Of a stretch of DNA of 64,000 nucleotides, positions 54,890 to 64,000 are shown in pieces. The stretch comes from Stropharia rugosoannulata. Taxonomy: Eukaryota; Basidiomycota; Agaricomycetes; Agaricales; Strophariaceae. Below the pieces are notes generated by a model. The model saw only the letters and a list, made by a program, of their open reading frames with translations, was not told the DNA's origin and did not search any database. The position numbers and the translations under genes are program-made. The stretch spans positions 1,126,001 to 1,190,000 of the forward strand of contig JANCIK010000003.1 in the NCBI GenBank assembly GCA_028532985.1, read 5' to 3'. The number at the start of each line of letters is the position of its first letter. Position 1 is the stretch's first letter.

Positions 54890-57800
54890 ATGCCTTCCAA
54901 TCCTCCAATACCTCACGACCTTCCACGCCAACTAAACCAGCAACGACCTCGCAATGACCCCAACGACACGGGGGCGCCTAGCTCCCCTCCTCCATTAACC
55001 CCACCTCCATTTAGCCCCAGCTCTCCTGATATCAGCGCGACACCAGATACACAACAAGGAACCGATATACCATCTACTCCACTATCTACGCCAATATCTA
55101 CACCCATGCCCACTTCCCTGAGTCCGCAAAGCGATCCAGGTCCCGTTGTTTTCACCAGTGTATACCCAATTACTACTATCACGCTACCCAGCACGACCAT
55201 CACGTCCTTCACCGAGCTTCTGATTACTCAGGATACCAGTTCCTCTCCTACAACATCTTCGTCTACTTTTTCGTCTTCATTCACGCCTTCCTCTTCAACC
55301 ACCGCCTCGTCCGCGCTTAGCACCAATTCTTTGGTAGAATCCCAGTTGGCACCCGTCTGCCTGGGACAAGGAGTTGATTCTGCTGCTGCGGGAATACTAT
55401 CTGTTGTTATTGTTCCTACAATTATTGGCTTAATCTTATGGGTATGTCCACCCCATGCTCGTGCCTCATGCCCGCTGATGTATGCGCAAGATTCTATTTG
55501 CCGTCTTGAGGCCGCGATTCCGACAAGTTTACGCGTTAAGGGAATGGTTTGTTCAACCAGAGTAAGAATCTTGTCATTAAACCTGCAGACATGTATGCTA
55601 ACTGACTGTCTGAAGTCTCCGTCCAAAGCCACTTGGTTCTGCTTTCTTCGCCTTCTTATTTCCGAAAGTCCCCCTCGTTCCGTCGGTCCCGTCAGACGTA
55701 TCCGACGCGGGCAGATCTGCCGCTAATGACGCTAGGTTGTTTCCTTCGGATGAAGAACTTGTTCAGCGTGGTCTATGGGTCGCCTTGCTTATTGCACTTG
55801 GCTGGTCAGTTCTTGCTGTTGGAGGGGCTCTACCTCTTTATCTCGTCAACACGCCTTGCAATGGCGACTATGCTGCATCTATTTTCACCGGTGGCTATTC
55901 CACCCTGACAGATCTCAGCTTCCTTCGATTGCTGAGGGCCGTTGAAACTGGTGGAATTACCACTGACAGCTTTACTGATGGCCTGCAGCGGAGACTTGCA
56001 AATCCCATTCCTGAAGCGCTTCACCTTCGTGTTCGTATCATTATACTAGCTGCTTTGACGATTGGTATAGGAATCCTTCCCGTTTTGTGGAAAATTATCA
56101 AGGAATTCAATCGCATAGCCGCGTACAGGCGCCAATGGCTTCAGGTTAAATGTGAGGGGAAGGACTTGGCGTGGCTTAGCGCGAAAGCTGCGCCTGGCTA
56201 TGCTCACTGGGGCGAAAGGCAACTCAAAGATCATCTTGTGAAAATCGGTCTGAGTTCAACTTTGGGCCAAACAAGCAGGCGTAACGGGAGTAACAACGGT
56301 GTCGGATATCCAGGCGGCGCTCGCTCAAGAACGGCGCTGAGAAGAGAAGAGGAACAGCCGCTGAATGAGAAAAGCGAAGAATCTGTCGGAGAAGTTGACA
56401 TTCAGAGTTTGTTCTCAATAGGGTCCGTTCTTAATGCCCATGGCGAACTGCGTTCTTACGTATTTTTCTAGAGACACACACAAGATTGCTATACTCATTG
56501 AAGAGAGGGATCAAATTTTAGAAAACCTAGAGATTTCAGAGGCCAAGTATATCAACTCTTTCAGGATCACGACCCCGGATCCATCTGTTCTTGATTTCGT
56601 TCCACCGCCTCCGCCAGACCCAAGCAAGCCTTACATCAGTCGACCCATTCCCCTCGCAGGAAATCAGCGTAGGCCTCGATCTCGCCGCCATCTGAACCGT
56701 GCATTTGCATCATCGTCTCTAGCTCCGACTTCTTTTATAGCGCCTTCATCTTATTATAAGCTGCGCGGCGTGCGAGGAGTTAGCGGCGGAAGGTTTGCTG
56801 AGGCAAATGCGGATAGGCACCAAAGCTTTGCTGACTCTATCAACTCGCGCGTAATTGGCAGCAGATTTATGGAAGTAAATCGGAACTCTGTCGCCTATGG
56901 TCGCTTGCCTCTCGGTACAAATGTGGCGGTTGAGCAATCAGGCGAACTGGGTCCCGTAGACCGCGGAAGTTGGATCCCTCCTATTCCAGATCCACGCCTT
57001 TTTGGGCCGAATTATGGGCTTACTGCATATGAGGACATGGAGGTAGATGAGCATGGCATCGTACGCACGATTTATGAACAGGAGGAAGCTCGTGAATGGG
57101 TCGATCTGTCTCAGGACGAAGGACAGTATGCAAGTGACTTCAATGGAATTCCCCCAGACCAAGCTGGCCCATCATCGTTCCTTCGTCGTCCTCGACCTCC
57201 CAAGACGGATTCCACCCCTCCTTCTACTACTCGTCGCGAAACCTTCCCGAGGCGGGAAACAACCCAAAATGTTGATCCCGATGCAGTGCCACCTCCTCAC
57301 TTACGACTACAGCCCACACAACCATTCGTTCGTCCGCTCGATGGACTGGACTTTGAAGACCTTGGTGAGGTATATGCTGAAATTACACACTGGCGATCCA
57401 GGCTCAAGATAATTAACGTTGAGATTGCTGATGCTCAGAACCAATGTTACAATGATATTGCACAGGGTTTAAGCATAAATGGCTGGCTGATGGTTGGGCG
57501 CGGTTTGAGGTTCATACCTGGAGCACAGATAATTGAGGGCAGAGCCAAGGAGGATATTCGGTGGGATGTTCTTCAAAATGAGAGGAGTGGCCTCGATACA
57601 GCTGTGATGTGGGCCGTTGTAATTGCCACGATGGTCATACTTGGCGCGGCTTGTAAGTGACCAATATGCATGTATGCATTTGTAACTGACTTTATAAACA
57701 GTGACTGCTACCGTGGGGCTATATCTCGCCCCAGCTCCCGACTTTGCTCATTACCTTCAATTCCTTCAACCTCTTTCCAATGGGGAAACTGTTGCTTCAG

Positions 57801-59307
57801 GACTGGCAACCATTCTTGCTCCTGCTGTTGCTGCTACAATCTTCTTAGCGTTGGGCGTCAGAGCGATTCATTGTAGGTTTTTCTGGCAAACTTTCAGGCA
57901 TTAAATATGCTCATGAATATATACAGGGGTCGCAGCAATACATGGCTCGGTATCAGTTTCTGGGAATCAGCTGCTCATATTCAGGATCACATTCTTCCTT
58001 CTAACAGGCATTGGTGCTATCTGGCTCGTAGCTATTGGCGCTGTTCTGTTCTCTATGCAGTCCTTCAATACTGGTGTCAATCCTACCCTAGCGCTTTCAA
58101 ATGGCGCAGTGTACATGAGCATCCTCGCTCTCGCACTTATCATCAATGTCGCTGTTACACTTCCTGGCTGCCTTCTTCTACAACCTGTTCGTCTATGGCG
58201 TGTCTTACGTGGTGAAAAAGCTGCTGTCACTCCAAGACAGCGTTTTCGAGGTGCGTACAAATATTTTTACGACATTGATATACCACTTTAATAAGTTTTT
58301 CAGCCGTTTATCCTAGGATGTATGATCCTACTTACGCCATTGGGGCTTGTGTTCTGGCTCTTGTTTTTGCTTCAAGTTTTGCTCTCATCTTCCCCTTAAT
58401 CGCACCTGCTGTTGTCGTTTTATTGTTTTTAACATTGATTGGTGCGTACAAAAACTCCTCATTTAAGTTCGCCGAGCTAACCGCTGTTACATATCCTAGC
58501 TCACCGATATTTAGTCGGTTATGTGTATGCTCGCACACATTCACAAACTGGCGGCCTGTTATATCTATGGATACTTCGGCGCTTCGGGACACTTTTGTGC
58601 CTACAGCCTCTTCTTCTTGGCCTTATCTGCTTGTCGCTGCACTTTTGGGAAGAAGGCGGCGTTCTTATAGGCACCGCGATTTTCGTGATCCTATTTGTGG
58701 AAATCTATACATCTTGGAAAATGAGACTTCCGGGTCATAAATCCCTCAGTCCTATCACTCTAAACTCTCTCGAAACCTTTTCGACTGGCGCTGATACGTA
58801 TCAAAGCGAAATCGATTCTGTGAACGACAGTACTCCTGCTGGTACCCGGACCCGTGGTTCAATGGCGTCAGTTTTGGAGATGATGAGCGTGACATTGGCT
58901 GTTATGCCTTCTTCGTCTCATCAGAGGGGTGCTGTTCCTCTGCGTAAGTCAATCAATAGTAACTTCAGTTCCCAGCTAAACAAAAAAATTAATTAGCAAC
59001 CGAAACCCTGGACGATCTAACGGCTACCGAAAGGGCAGCACGAACGCATCCCGACGCCCCGCCAAGATTACCACCCCTGCCATTCACGGACCATGCAGAG
59101 GATATGGCTGGGATTCTATATGCACCCGAGTTGATTGCTCCTCCCCCCATCATTTGGCTGCCGAAAGGCTCTGGAAATTTAGCGCAATCCGAAGCTGTTG
59201 ATCTACAAAAGTATCATGACCTGCAGGTGACTGTAGACGTCCGGTCGAAAGAGGACGTTCTGCATCTACAAAGAACATCTTCCTCGTCACGGCGGCCATC
59301 GCGCTAG
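54890..59307 (+). CDS. CSC1: CSC1/OSCA-family cation channel (DUF221/RSN1)
   Basis: Nine exons (54890-55441, 55491-55561, 55616-56422, 56472-57652, 57702-57872, 57927-58250, 58304-58441, 58500-58943, 58997-59307) join to 1332 residues. CSC1/OSCA/TMEM63 proteins are mechanically or osmotically gated cation channels. Membrane helices are seen near 170-188 (LSVVIVPTIIGLILW), in SWVALLIALGW-like, AVIATMVILGA-like and IAPAVVVLLFLTLIAHRYLV stretches, and the 7TM core ends with GYVYARTHSQTGGLLYLWIL. A long cytosolic loop (about 450-850) holds IEERDQILENLEISEAKYIN and an RxxxR-rich part, with WRSRLKIINVEIADAQNQ before the channel. The first 165 residues are Ser/Thr/Pro-rich (runs such as TSSSPTTSSSTFSSSFTPSS), unlike the short N-terminus of yeast Csc1; as the OSCA N-terminus faces outside, they would form an O-glycosylated ectodomain. 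An ATG at 54806 would add 28 residues. Confidence 0.88.
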
Positions 59308-59971
59308 CGACTATATCGGACTTTTCCCTCTCTTGACATGGACACTGTGTTGTTGTGATGCGTTACTCGTATGTGTTTTGCAATAAGTGGCATACGTACT
59401 GTACTAGAATGGACGATAATCAAGTTCGCTGAGTCTGAAGTTACTCCACAAATCAAATCCAGCGGAACCTAGTGCGGTCTAGGCCCTGTATCCCATCAGC
59501 GGATTAAGGTAACCTGAGTGACGTCATTGAGGTACTACAGCGGAACGGCATAGATCATTGGCCCACATGAATCCTCGGGTTGTGCTCAGGTCGTCTGCAG
59601 GCTGTAGCCTGCTGTAGCGTTTACGCTTTGTTGTACTCTATCGGCTCGATCCCGGGGTGGTGCAAATATCGGCGAATCCTATCCCACATACCGGCGTCGC
59701 CTGTATTCTGGTCTGCAGCGGAAATTCATCGAATCCCATCGAATCTAGTGAGGCGATTGAACCTGGATTGAGCAGAGCTCTTGAGCGAATCTCTCTGCTC
59801 TGCGTGTAGCGTGGTCTTAAAGTTTTTGGAGGCAATGTGACCTTGGACGAAAAGTTATATAATGATCAATAGAAATACAAACACTCCTAGTTCTTTCCCT
59901 CGCGTCTTGCGCTTATACACGTTGGCATCGACGCCCTTTCACCCCACGTTCCCTACGCTTCAAGGCGGGAG
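59308..59971. other. Intergenic, CSC1 to small orphan
   Basis: A 664-bp spacer with no supportable gene. A TATA-like run (TATATAAT, 59856-59863) lies 109 bp upstream of the small orphan. Confidence 0.55.
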
Positions 59972-60226
59972 ATGCCCAACCCACCCACGCAGCCCAGCAA
60001 CGGCACCGCCGAGTCGCTCGCGCTATACTCCCGCTCGTTGTACAATTATACATTAGGCCTCTGGACGGAATCAAGGAGGCAAGTGGACGACACCTCATCA
60101 GGGGGCCACGCAGCCCCATCTGCAAATGTCGGCGTCGTACAGAAGCCGGAAGACTCACAGACAGTGCCAGTAGCAAGCGAACAATCCCAAGCGATTGCCG
60201 CCTCACCGACGGGCGAAAATAAATGA
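59972..60226 (+). CDS. Small orphan protein, 84 residues
   Basis: A single-exon frame with an ATG 109 bp downstream of a TATA-like box and in a pyrimidine/GC-rich leader. The product is not recognised. Its first 40 residues are Ser/Tyr/Leu-rich and look ordered (ALYSRSLYNYTLGLWTESRR); the rest is a Gln/Ser/Pro low-complexity tail. There is no signal peptide or membrane helix. Promoter context and codon use favour a real gene, but the size makes this uncertain. Confidence 0.5.
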   Translation: MPNPPTQPSNGTAESLALYSRSLYNYTLGLWTESRRQVDDTSSGGHAAPSANVGVVQKPEDSQTVPVASEQSQAIAASPTGENK

Positions 60227-62015
60227 CTCTCTGCTCATCGCCCCCTTGGCCAAGCATCCTTACTCTGTCGATTCTCCATCTCCCATTTGCCGTCTCTCCT
60301 CCCTGGTCTGTCTTTAATCGCGAATTATCTTGTTTATCGCGAGCGGCCCACTTATTTGACATATTTCTTCAGTAGGTAAAGTAATTATCAATGCACAAGG
60401 CAATCCCCCACCCGCATGTCCGCGTCGCCAAACATTCATCCACGTTCTATTATCTGCGCAAAATATCCGCAGAGCTGACACTGCCTTGTCACCTGCATCT
60501 GTCTCGGGCAGTTTGTGTTATTGAGGGAATTTTACCACTTGTTGTTCCCGAGCTTCATCATTGACGTTTGTAGATTATCTACCATTTTATTCTGCTATGC
60601 ACTCTGATGATTCTCCACTTTTGAATTTCTGAAAATTCTGCGTTCAAACGCGGTATGAGCTCGGGCCTCAATCACCGCCGTCCAGCCTCACGCCCAGTGA
60701 CAACAATGGGCATGGGAGTGGCCAATCAAAAATACTGATGACAGTGCGCAGTGTCTTGTGATTTGATTTCTGCGATGGCTGACGAAATGAAAGAGCAAGT
60801 AAAAATATTCAATGTCGTCCTGCTTGCGGATAAAGGTTGCAGTGTTGTATTATTTCATAAGGATCAGGTCCCTCAGCCCGGCTCACCGTGCGCGCTGTCA
60901 CATAGGGTTGCGCCATCACAGTTCACTCGACGGCGAATGGTACGACCTGCATACAACCAGCACGTCAAGGCCCATTTCCCGGTCAAACGGTGCAAGCGCG
61001 GAGTGTACGTCGGTGGCCTTCACCGGGTATCAGTTGACAGTAGAACGAGCATGACCTGGGGAAGGTGCAGCAAACGTAACATGCAGTGCCGAAGTCCGAC
61101 TGGTTGTTCCGAACTAACAGCTCTGAGAATTCTGAGGAACGCTGGGCATGACGCAGAGATAAGAGACAATAATAAATGTAGCAGAGGCGAGTAGGCGGAC
61201 AGAACGACGGTCGTCCGTCGTCGCAGTGGTTGACGAGAGTTATGGCTGCCCGGCGGTAGACGTCAAAGGCTTAATTGAGGCAAGGGCGATGATCATGATG
61301 TGAGTAACTTATGATGTCATTGCACACCCATACAAGACCAAGCAGCGGCAAATACGTCCTGATTTCAACTTGCCGGCCAACCACCGGCTACAACCATTTG
61401 CAATACTACACCCACTATGCTTTCCGATACTTACACCGTCTTGACACCGTCATTGAGCAATATAGAATGCCTGCTCAGCGTGCGGGCTTCCCGGTGGTCA
61501 CTGTCTGTTCCGCCTAAGTTCCTTATCAAGCTGTTCCTATATGCAGGGTAGCCAGCGCTTGTGTCTACTAATTCGGTGCTCGAAGAATCTTTGTCCTGCG
61601 TCCTTCCCTCGGTTATTGATGAGTTAGGCTCGTCCTGCGTGCAGAGTGCTCTTCATCTTGTTTACCCGCCTGACAATCGAAGAGTAACTGACCGGATCAC
61701 TATTCAACGGGCTTGCGATCATTTTATGGAGCGGCAGCTGCAAAAGTCGACATGCAAGGCTGCGTTCTCACCTTCTGCATGAAAGCCTATCGGATTTTGT
61801 GTGAGCTCTTTTATTCATGGCTGTGAATATGCATCACGCGATCCGCACTTCACCTACGTCCACCATGCGTACGTGCACTAATTTTAGCACATGGACCGCG
61901 GCGCGACCGCGAAGATAAATGGTTAGTGCGCTCCTTAGCGAGTTAGCCCACGTTCGTTACTATGCGTCATCCATAAAATAGGGGACGGAACTCTTGTTCC
62001 CTTGTCACTTTCAAA
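60227..62015. other. Intergenic, 1.8 kb
   Basis: No gene is supported. The 147-codon + frame at 60751-61194 has a mixed, Arg/Cys-rich composition without a domain or splice partners. The right end has a leader before the sphingomyelinase ATG (61980-62015). Confidence 0.5.
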
Positions 62016-64000
62016 ATGCGTATCTCAGGCCTCGTTCGCCTGGTCGTAGCACTGAAAGTGGGGTCGGCAGTGGCCACCCAGCTCATTCAACCGTCAACGT
62101 TTACTGCACCTGGGGCTTTCCCCACTTCTGCTTTTTCAAAGTACTTTAACTCGCCCACGGCGACATCTGCCCAGCCCCAGCCGGTCATCTCCGATCCTGT
62201 TCTGGTCATTTTGCTCCTTTTCGGTGTTCATTGACGTTGTATTCACTATTGTGATTTAGCACAAAACTTTTCCTCTGTCTTTGACGGATCCGAATACGAT
62301 CCCAATCAATGACACTACCGACCCCCATCCATTACCGGCAGTCGCATCGTCTTCCCGGATCCTCTCAAGCGCGCTTACGCAGTTGGAGTCTATCTCCTCA
62401 AACCCAGTCTTCTCCAATGACAAGTGTGGACAATGTCAGGCTATACTTGAGGTTGCAAAGTTTGTTTCACTGGCTACTCCTTCCAATGGACCTGCAGTCT
62501 TTATCCGCATTTGCGAAATACTCAACTTGGCTAGCAACTGCTCTGTTACCTACGGCCAGTTTAGTGGTCTGGGATCTATCCTGACTCAAGTTGTTTCCAA
62601 TGCGGATGCTGGAGGATATGATGGTCAGGTACAGACTTTCAATTATTAATCCTAAAAGTGTACACTTAATAACCTTGTTCAGGCTTTCTGTCAAAACTTC
62701 TTTAGTCTATGCCCTGCCGCGCCAACAGTGCAATTAAACCTCCAGAACTGGTTTTCGAAGCCAAAACCGTCACCTCTTCCGGCCCCGAAGAAACCTAGTG
62801 GAAAACGCTTGAAGGTGTTACACTTGTCTGACTTCCATCTGGACCCTAGTATGAATTGTGGCTCTGGATGACTTAAATGAAGTTATTGACTATCCTTTCA
62901 GGATTCGCGACTAGCGCCGAGGCAAACTGTACATCCGGTACCTGTTGTCGAACGAACAATCATAATACCCTTAGTCCAAATGAAGTCTTGTCGCCTGCAC
63001 CCCGATATGGTGCATACTCCTGGTAAGACTATCAAAGCAGGTTGAAATTACATCCAGTTTTTGATTCATTCGTCAAGCGATGTTCCTATGTCCTTAGCTC
63101 TAGCTGCTTTGGAAGCTGTGCCAGCTTTAACTGACACCAAGGAAACCGGTTTCGACTTTACACTCTACACAGGTGACCTGGTATCTCATGATCCTGACAA
63201 CCAACTATCTAGGTTTGTGTTTCCCCTTGTACGCGTACTGTTACTTACATCCACGACAGAAACTATATTGAATACACTGAGGTGTCTAATATAATTACAT
63301 TGCATATTTGAACGCTGATTGTCAATCCATAGACTGTCCTCTATGATTTATTCAAGAAAATGTTGAATAGCGGTCCCGTGTATGCCGCTCTGGGGAATCA
63401 TGATACCTATAATCAGTGCGATAATTTACGACATCGATTTCACTTTAAAGTCTTATTTTATGCTAGAGCACAGGATGCACCACACTCACTGGAAGGAACA
63501 CTCGCTGACGAATTTAGCTGGTACTTGGACATACGTTAATATACGCAATATTATCGTACTAATTTGCTTTACCAGGAATTATGACCATGTTGCTGGGCTT
63601 TGGGAGCACGAAGGCTGGCTTCCGGAATCAGCAGTTGCCCTGGCCCGTGCTCACTATGCAGCATACATGGTACGACGTGTAGACGGGTTAAGAATCATTA
63701 CGCTTAACACGGATATGTGTACGTATCCGCTATCCTATATTCTGCAGCAGTGTTTCAGACGGTCGCTTATTCTGTGAATCTAGGGTACCGGTACGTTCCC
63801 ATTTGGTCATATCAGCTCGACAGGTATTTAACTAGTACTATCAATGAAATCTATCAGCCAAAACTACTTTAACTATATCAACATGACGAATCCTGATACA
63901 TCCGGGATGTTGCGCTTCCTCACCGATGAATTACAGGATGCTGAAGACAGTGGCGATCGAGGTGGGCTCACAGTGTTCGTCATTAATGCGTCATGAGAAT
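62016..64000 (+). CDS. Acid-sphingomyelinase-like phosphodiesterase (3' partial)
   Basis: The gene runs off the window. A secretory signal peptide (MRISGLVRLVVALKVGSAVA) opens the protein. A saposin-B-like domain follows (CGQCQAILEVAKFV, ICEILNLASNCS), then Pro/Lys linker and the calcineurin-like metallophosphoesterase: LHLSDFHLDPRF (metal motif DxH), YTGDLVSHD (GDxxxxD), ALGNHDTYNQ (GNHD) and NYFNYINMTNP. This domain order is that of acid sphingomyelinases, which cut sphingolipid headgroups in the vacuole or outside the cell. Exons are short; the one at 63784-63790 is only 7 nt and supplies most of the conserved WYR before the NYFNY motif. Visible exon ends include 63718, 63790 and a final donor near 63960. 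The first donor (GTTCTG after ISDP) is the least sure. Substrate is inferred from the family. Confidence 0.9.

Noticed and set aside
60751..61194. 147-codon + frame in the region left of the sphingomyelinase.
   Set aside because: Mixed Arg/Cys/Ser composition, no domain, no promoter or splice support; probably chance.
1..64000. tRNA, rRNA or CRISPR features.
   Set aside because: I looked for GGTTCRA-type tRNA B boxes with matching A boxes and for spaced direct repeats, and found none that fold or repeat convincingly. This was by eye; a tRNAscan run would settle it.

Overview
The window looks like nuclear DNA of an agaricomycete (mushroom-forming basidiomycete). Nearly every gene is split by short introns (about 45-75 nt, GT...AG, a few GC...AG). 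Dikarya-wide housekeeping proteins sit beside families typical of Agaricomycetes (a DUF6535 membrane protein, a probable DUF6532 fragment, a Ser/Thr-rich CSC1-type channel). I see no rRNA, tRNA, CRISPR or bacterial-style operon. The species cannot be named from the sequence. Gene models were built by hand from conserved protein frames, splice sites and codon phase; most close in frame with no leftover bases.

Layout, left to right. 1-1968: no convincing gene. 1969-6664 (+): heterotrimeric G-protein beta subunit, then a GM130/BUG1-like golgin. 6665-8466: gene-free, with two microsatellites. 8467-15461 (-): an orphan protein with four KLxxFG-type motifs, an NVJ2-like lipid-transfer protein 36 bp upstream of it, and a four-exon orphan. 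16206-18539 (+): DUF6535 membrane protein. 18920-24141 (-): PDSS2/Dlp1-like prenyl synthase subunit, LAMTOR2-like Ragulator subunit, TBL1/Sif2-like corepressor. 24344-26928 (+): DCAF11-like WD40 protein, divergent from TBL1. 28001-28702 (+): orphan. 29093-40931 (-): homeodomain-like protein, Ski2 RNA helicase, SAM methyltransferase, IST1. 41562-43852 (+): SH3-RasGEF. 44167-45174 (-): Rab5. 45479-49887 (+): two-RRM/RGG protein and GHITM/MICS1. 50071-52601 (-): SLY1. 52602-54889: transposon-like region with a 15-bp inverted repeat around a DUF6532-like fragment. 54890-59307 (+): CSC1/OSCA-like channel. 59972-60226 (+): small orphan. 62016 to the window edge (+): acid-sphingomyelinase-like phosphodiesterase, 3' truncated.

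The genes do not form a biosynthetic cluster. Many act in membrane traffic or at organelle contacts (golgin, NVJ2, LAMTOR2, IST1, Rab5, SLY1, CSC1, sphingomyelinase) or in signalling (G-beta, RasGEF). I read this as ordinary conserved synteny, not a co-regulated pathway. The most unusual things are gene-structure features: a 6-nt exon in Rab5, a 7-nt exon in the sphingomyelinase, 11- and 20-nt exons in IST1, three GC-AG introns, the 36-bp NVJ2/orphan junction, the repeated-motif orphan, and the inverted-repeat element that may have captured a host gene fragment.
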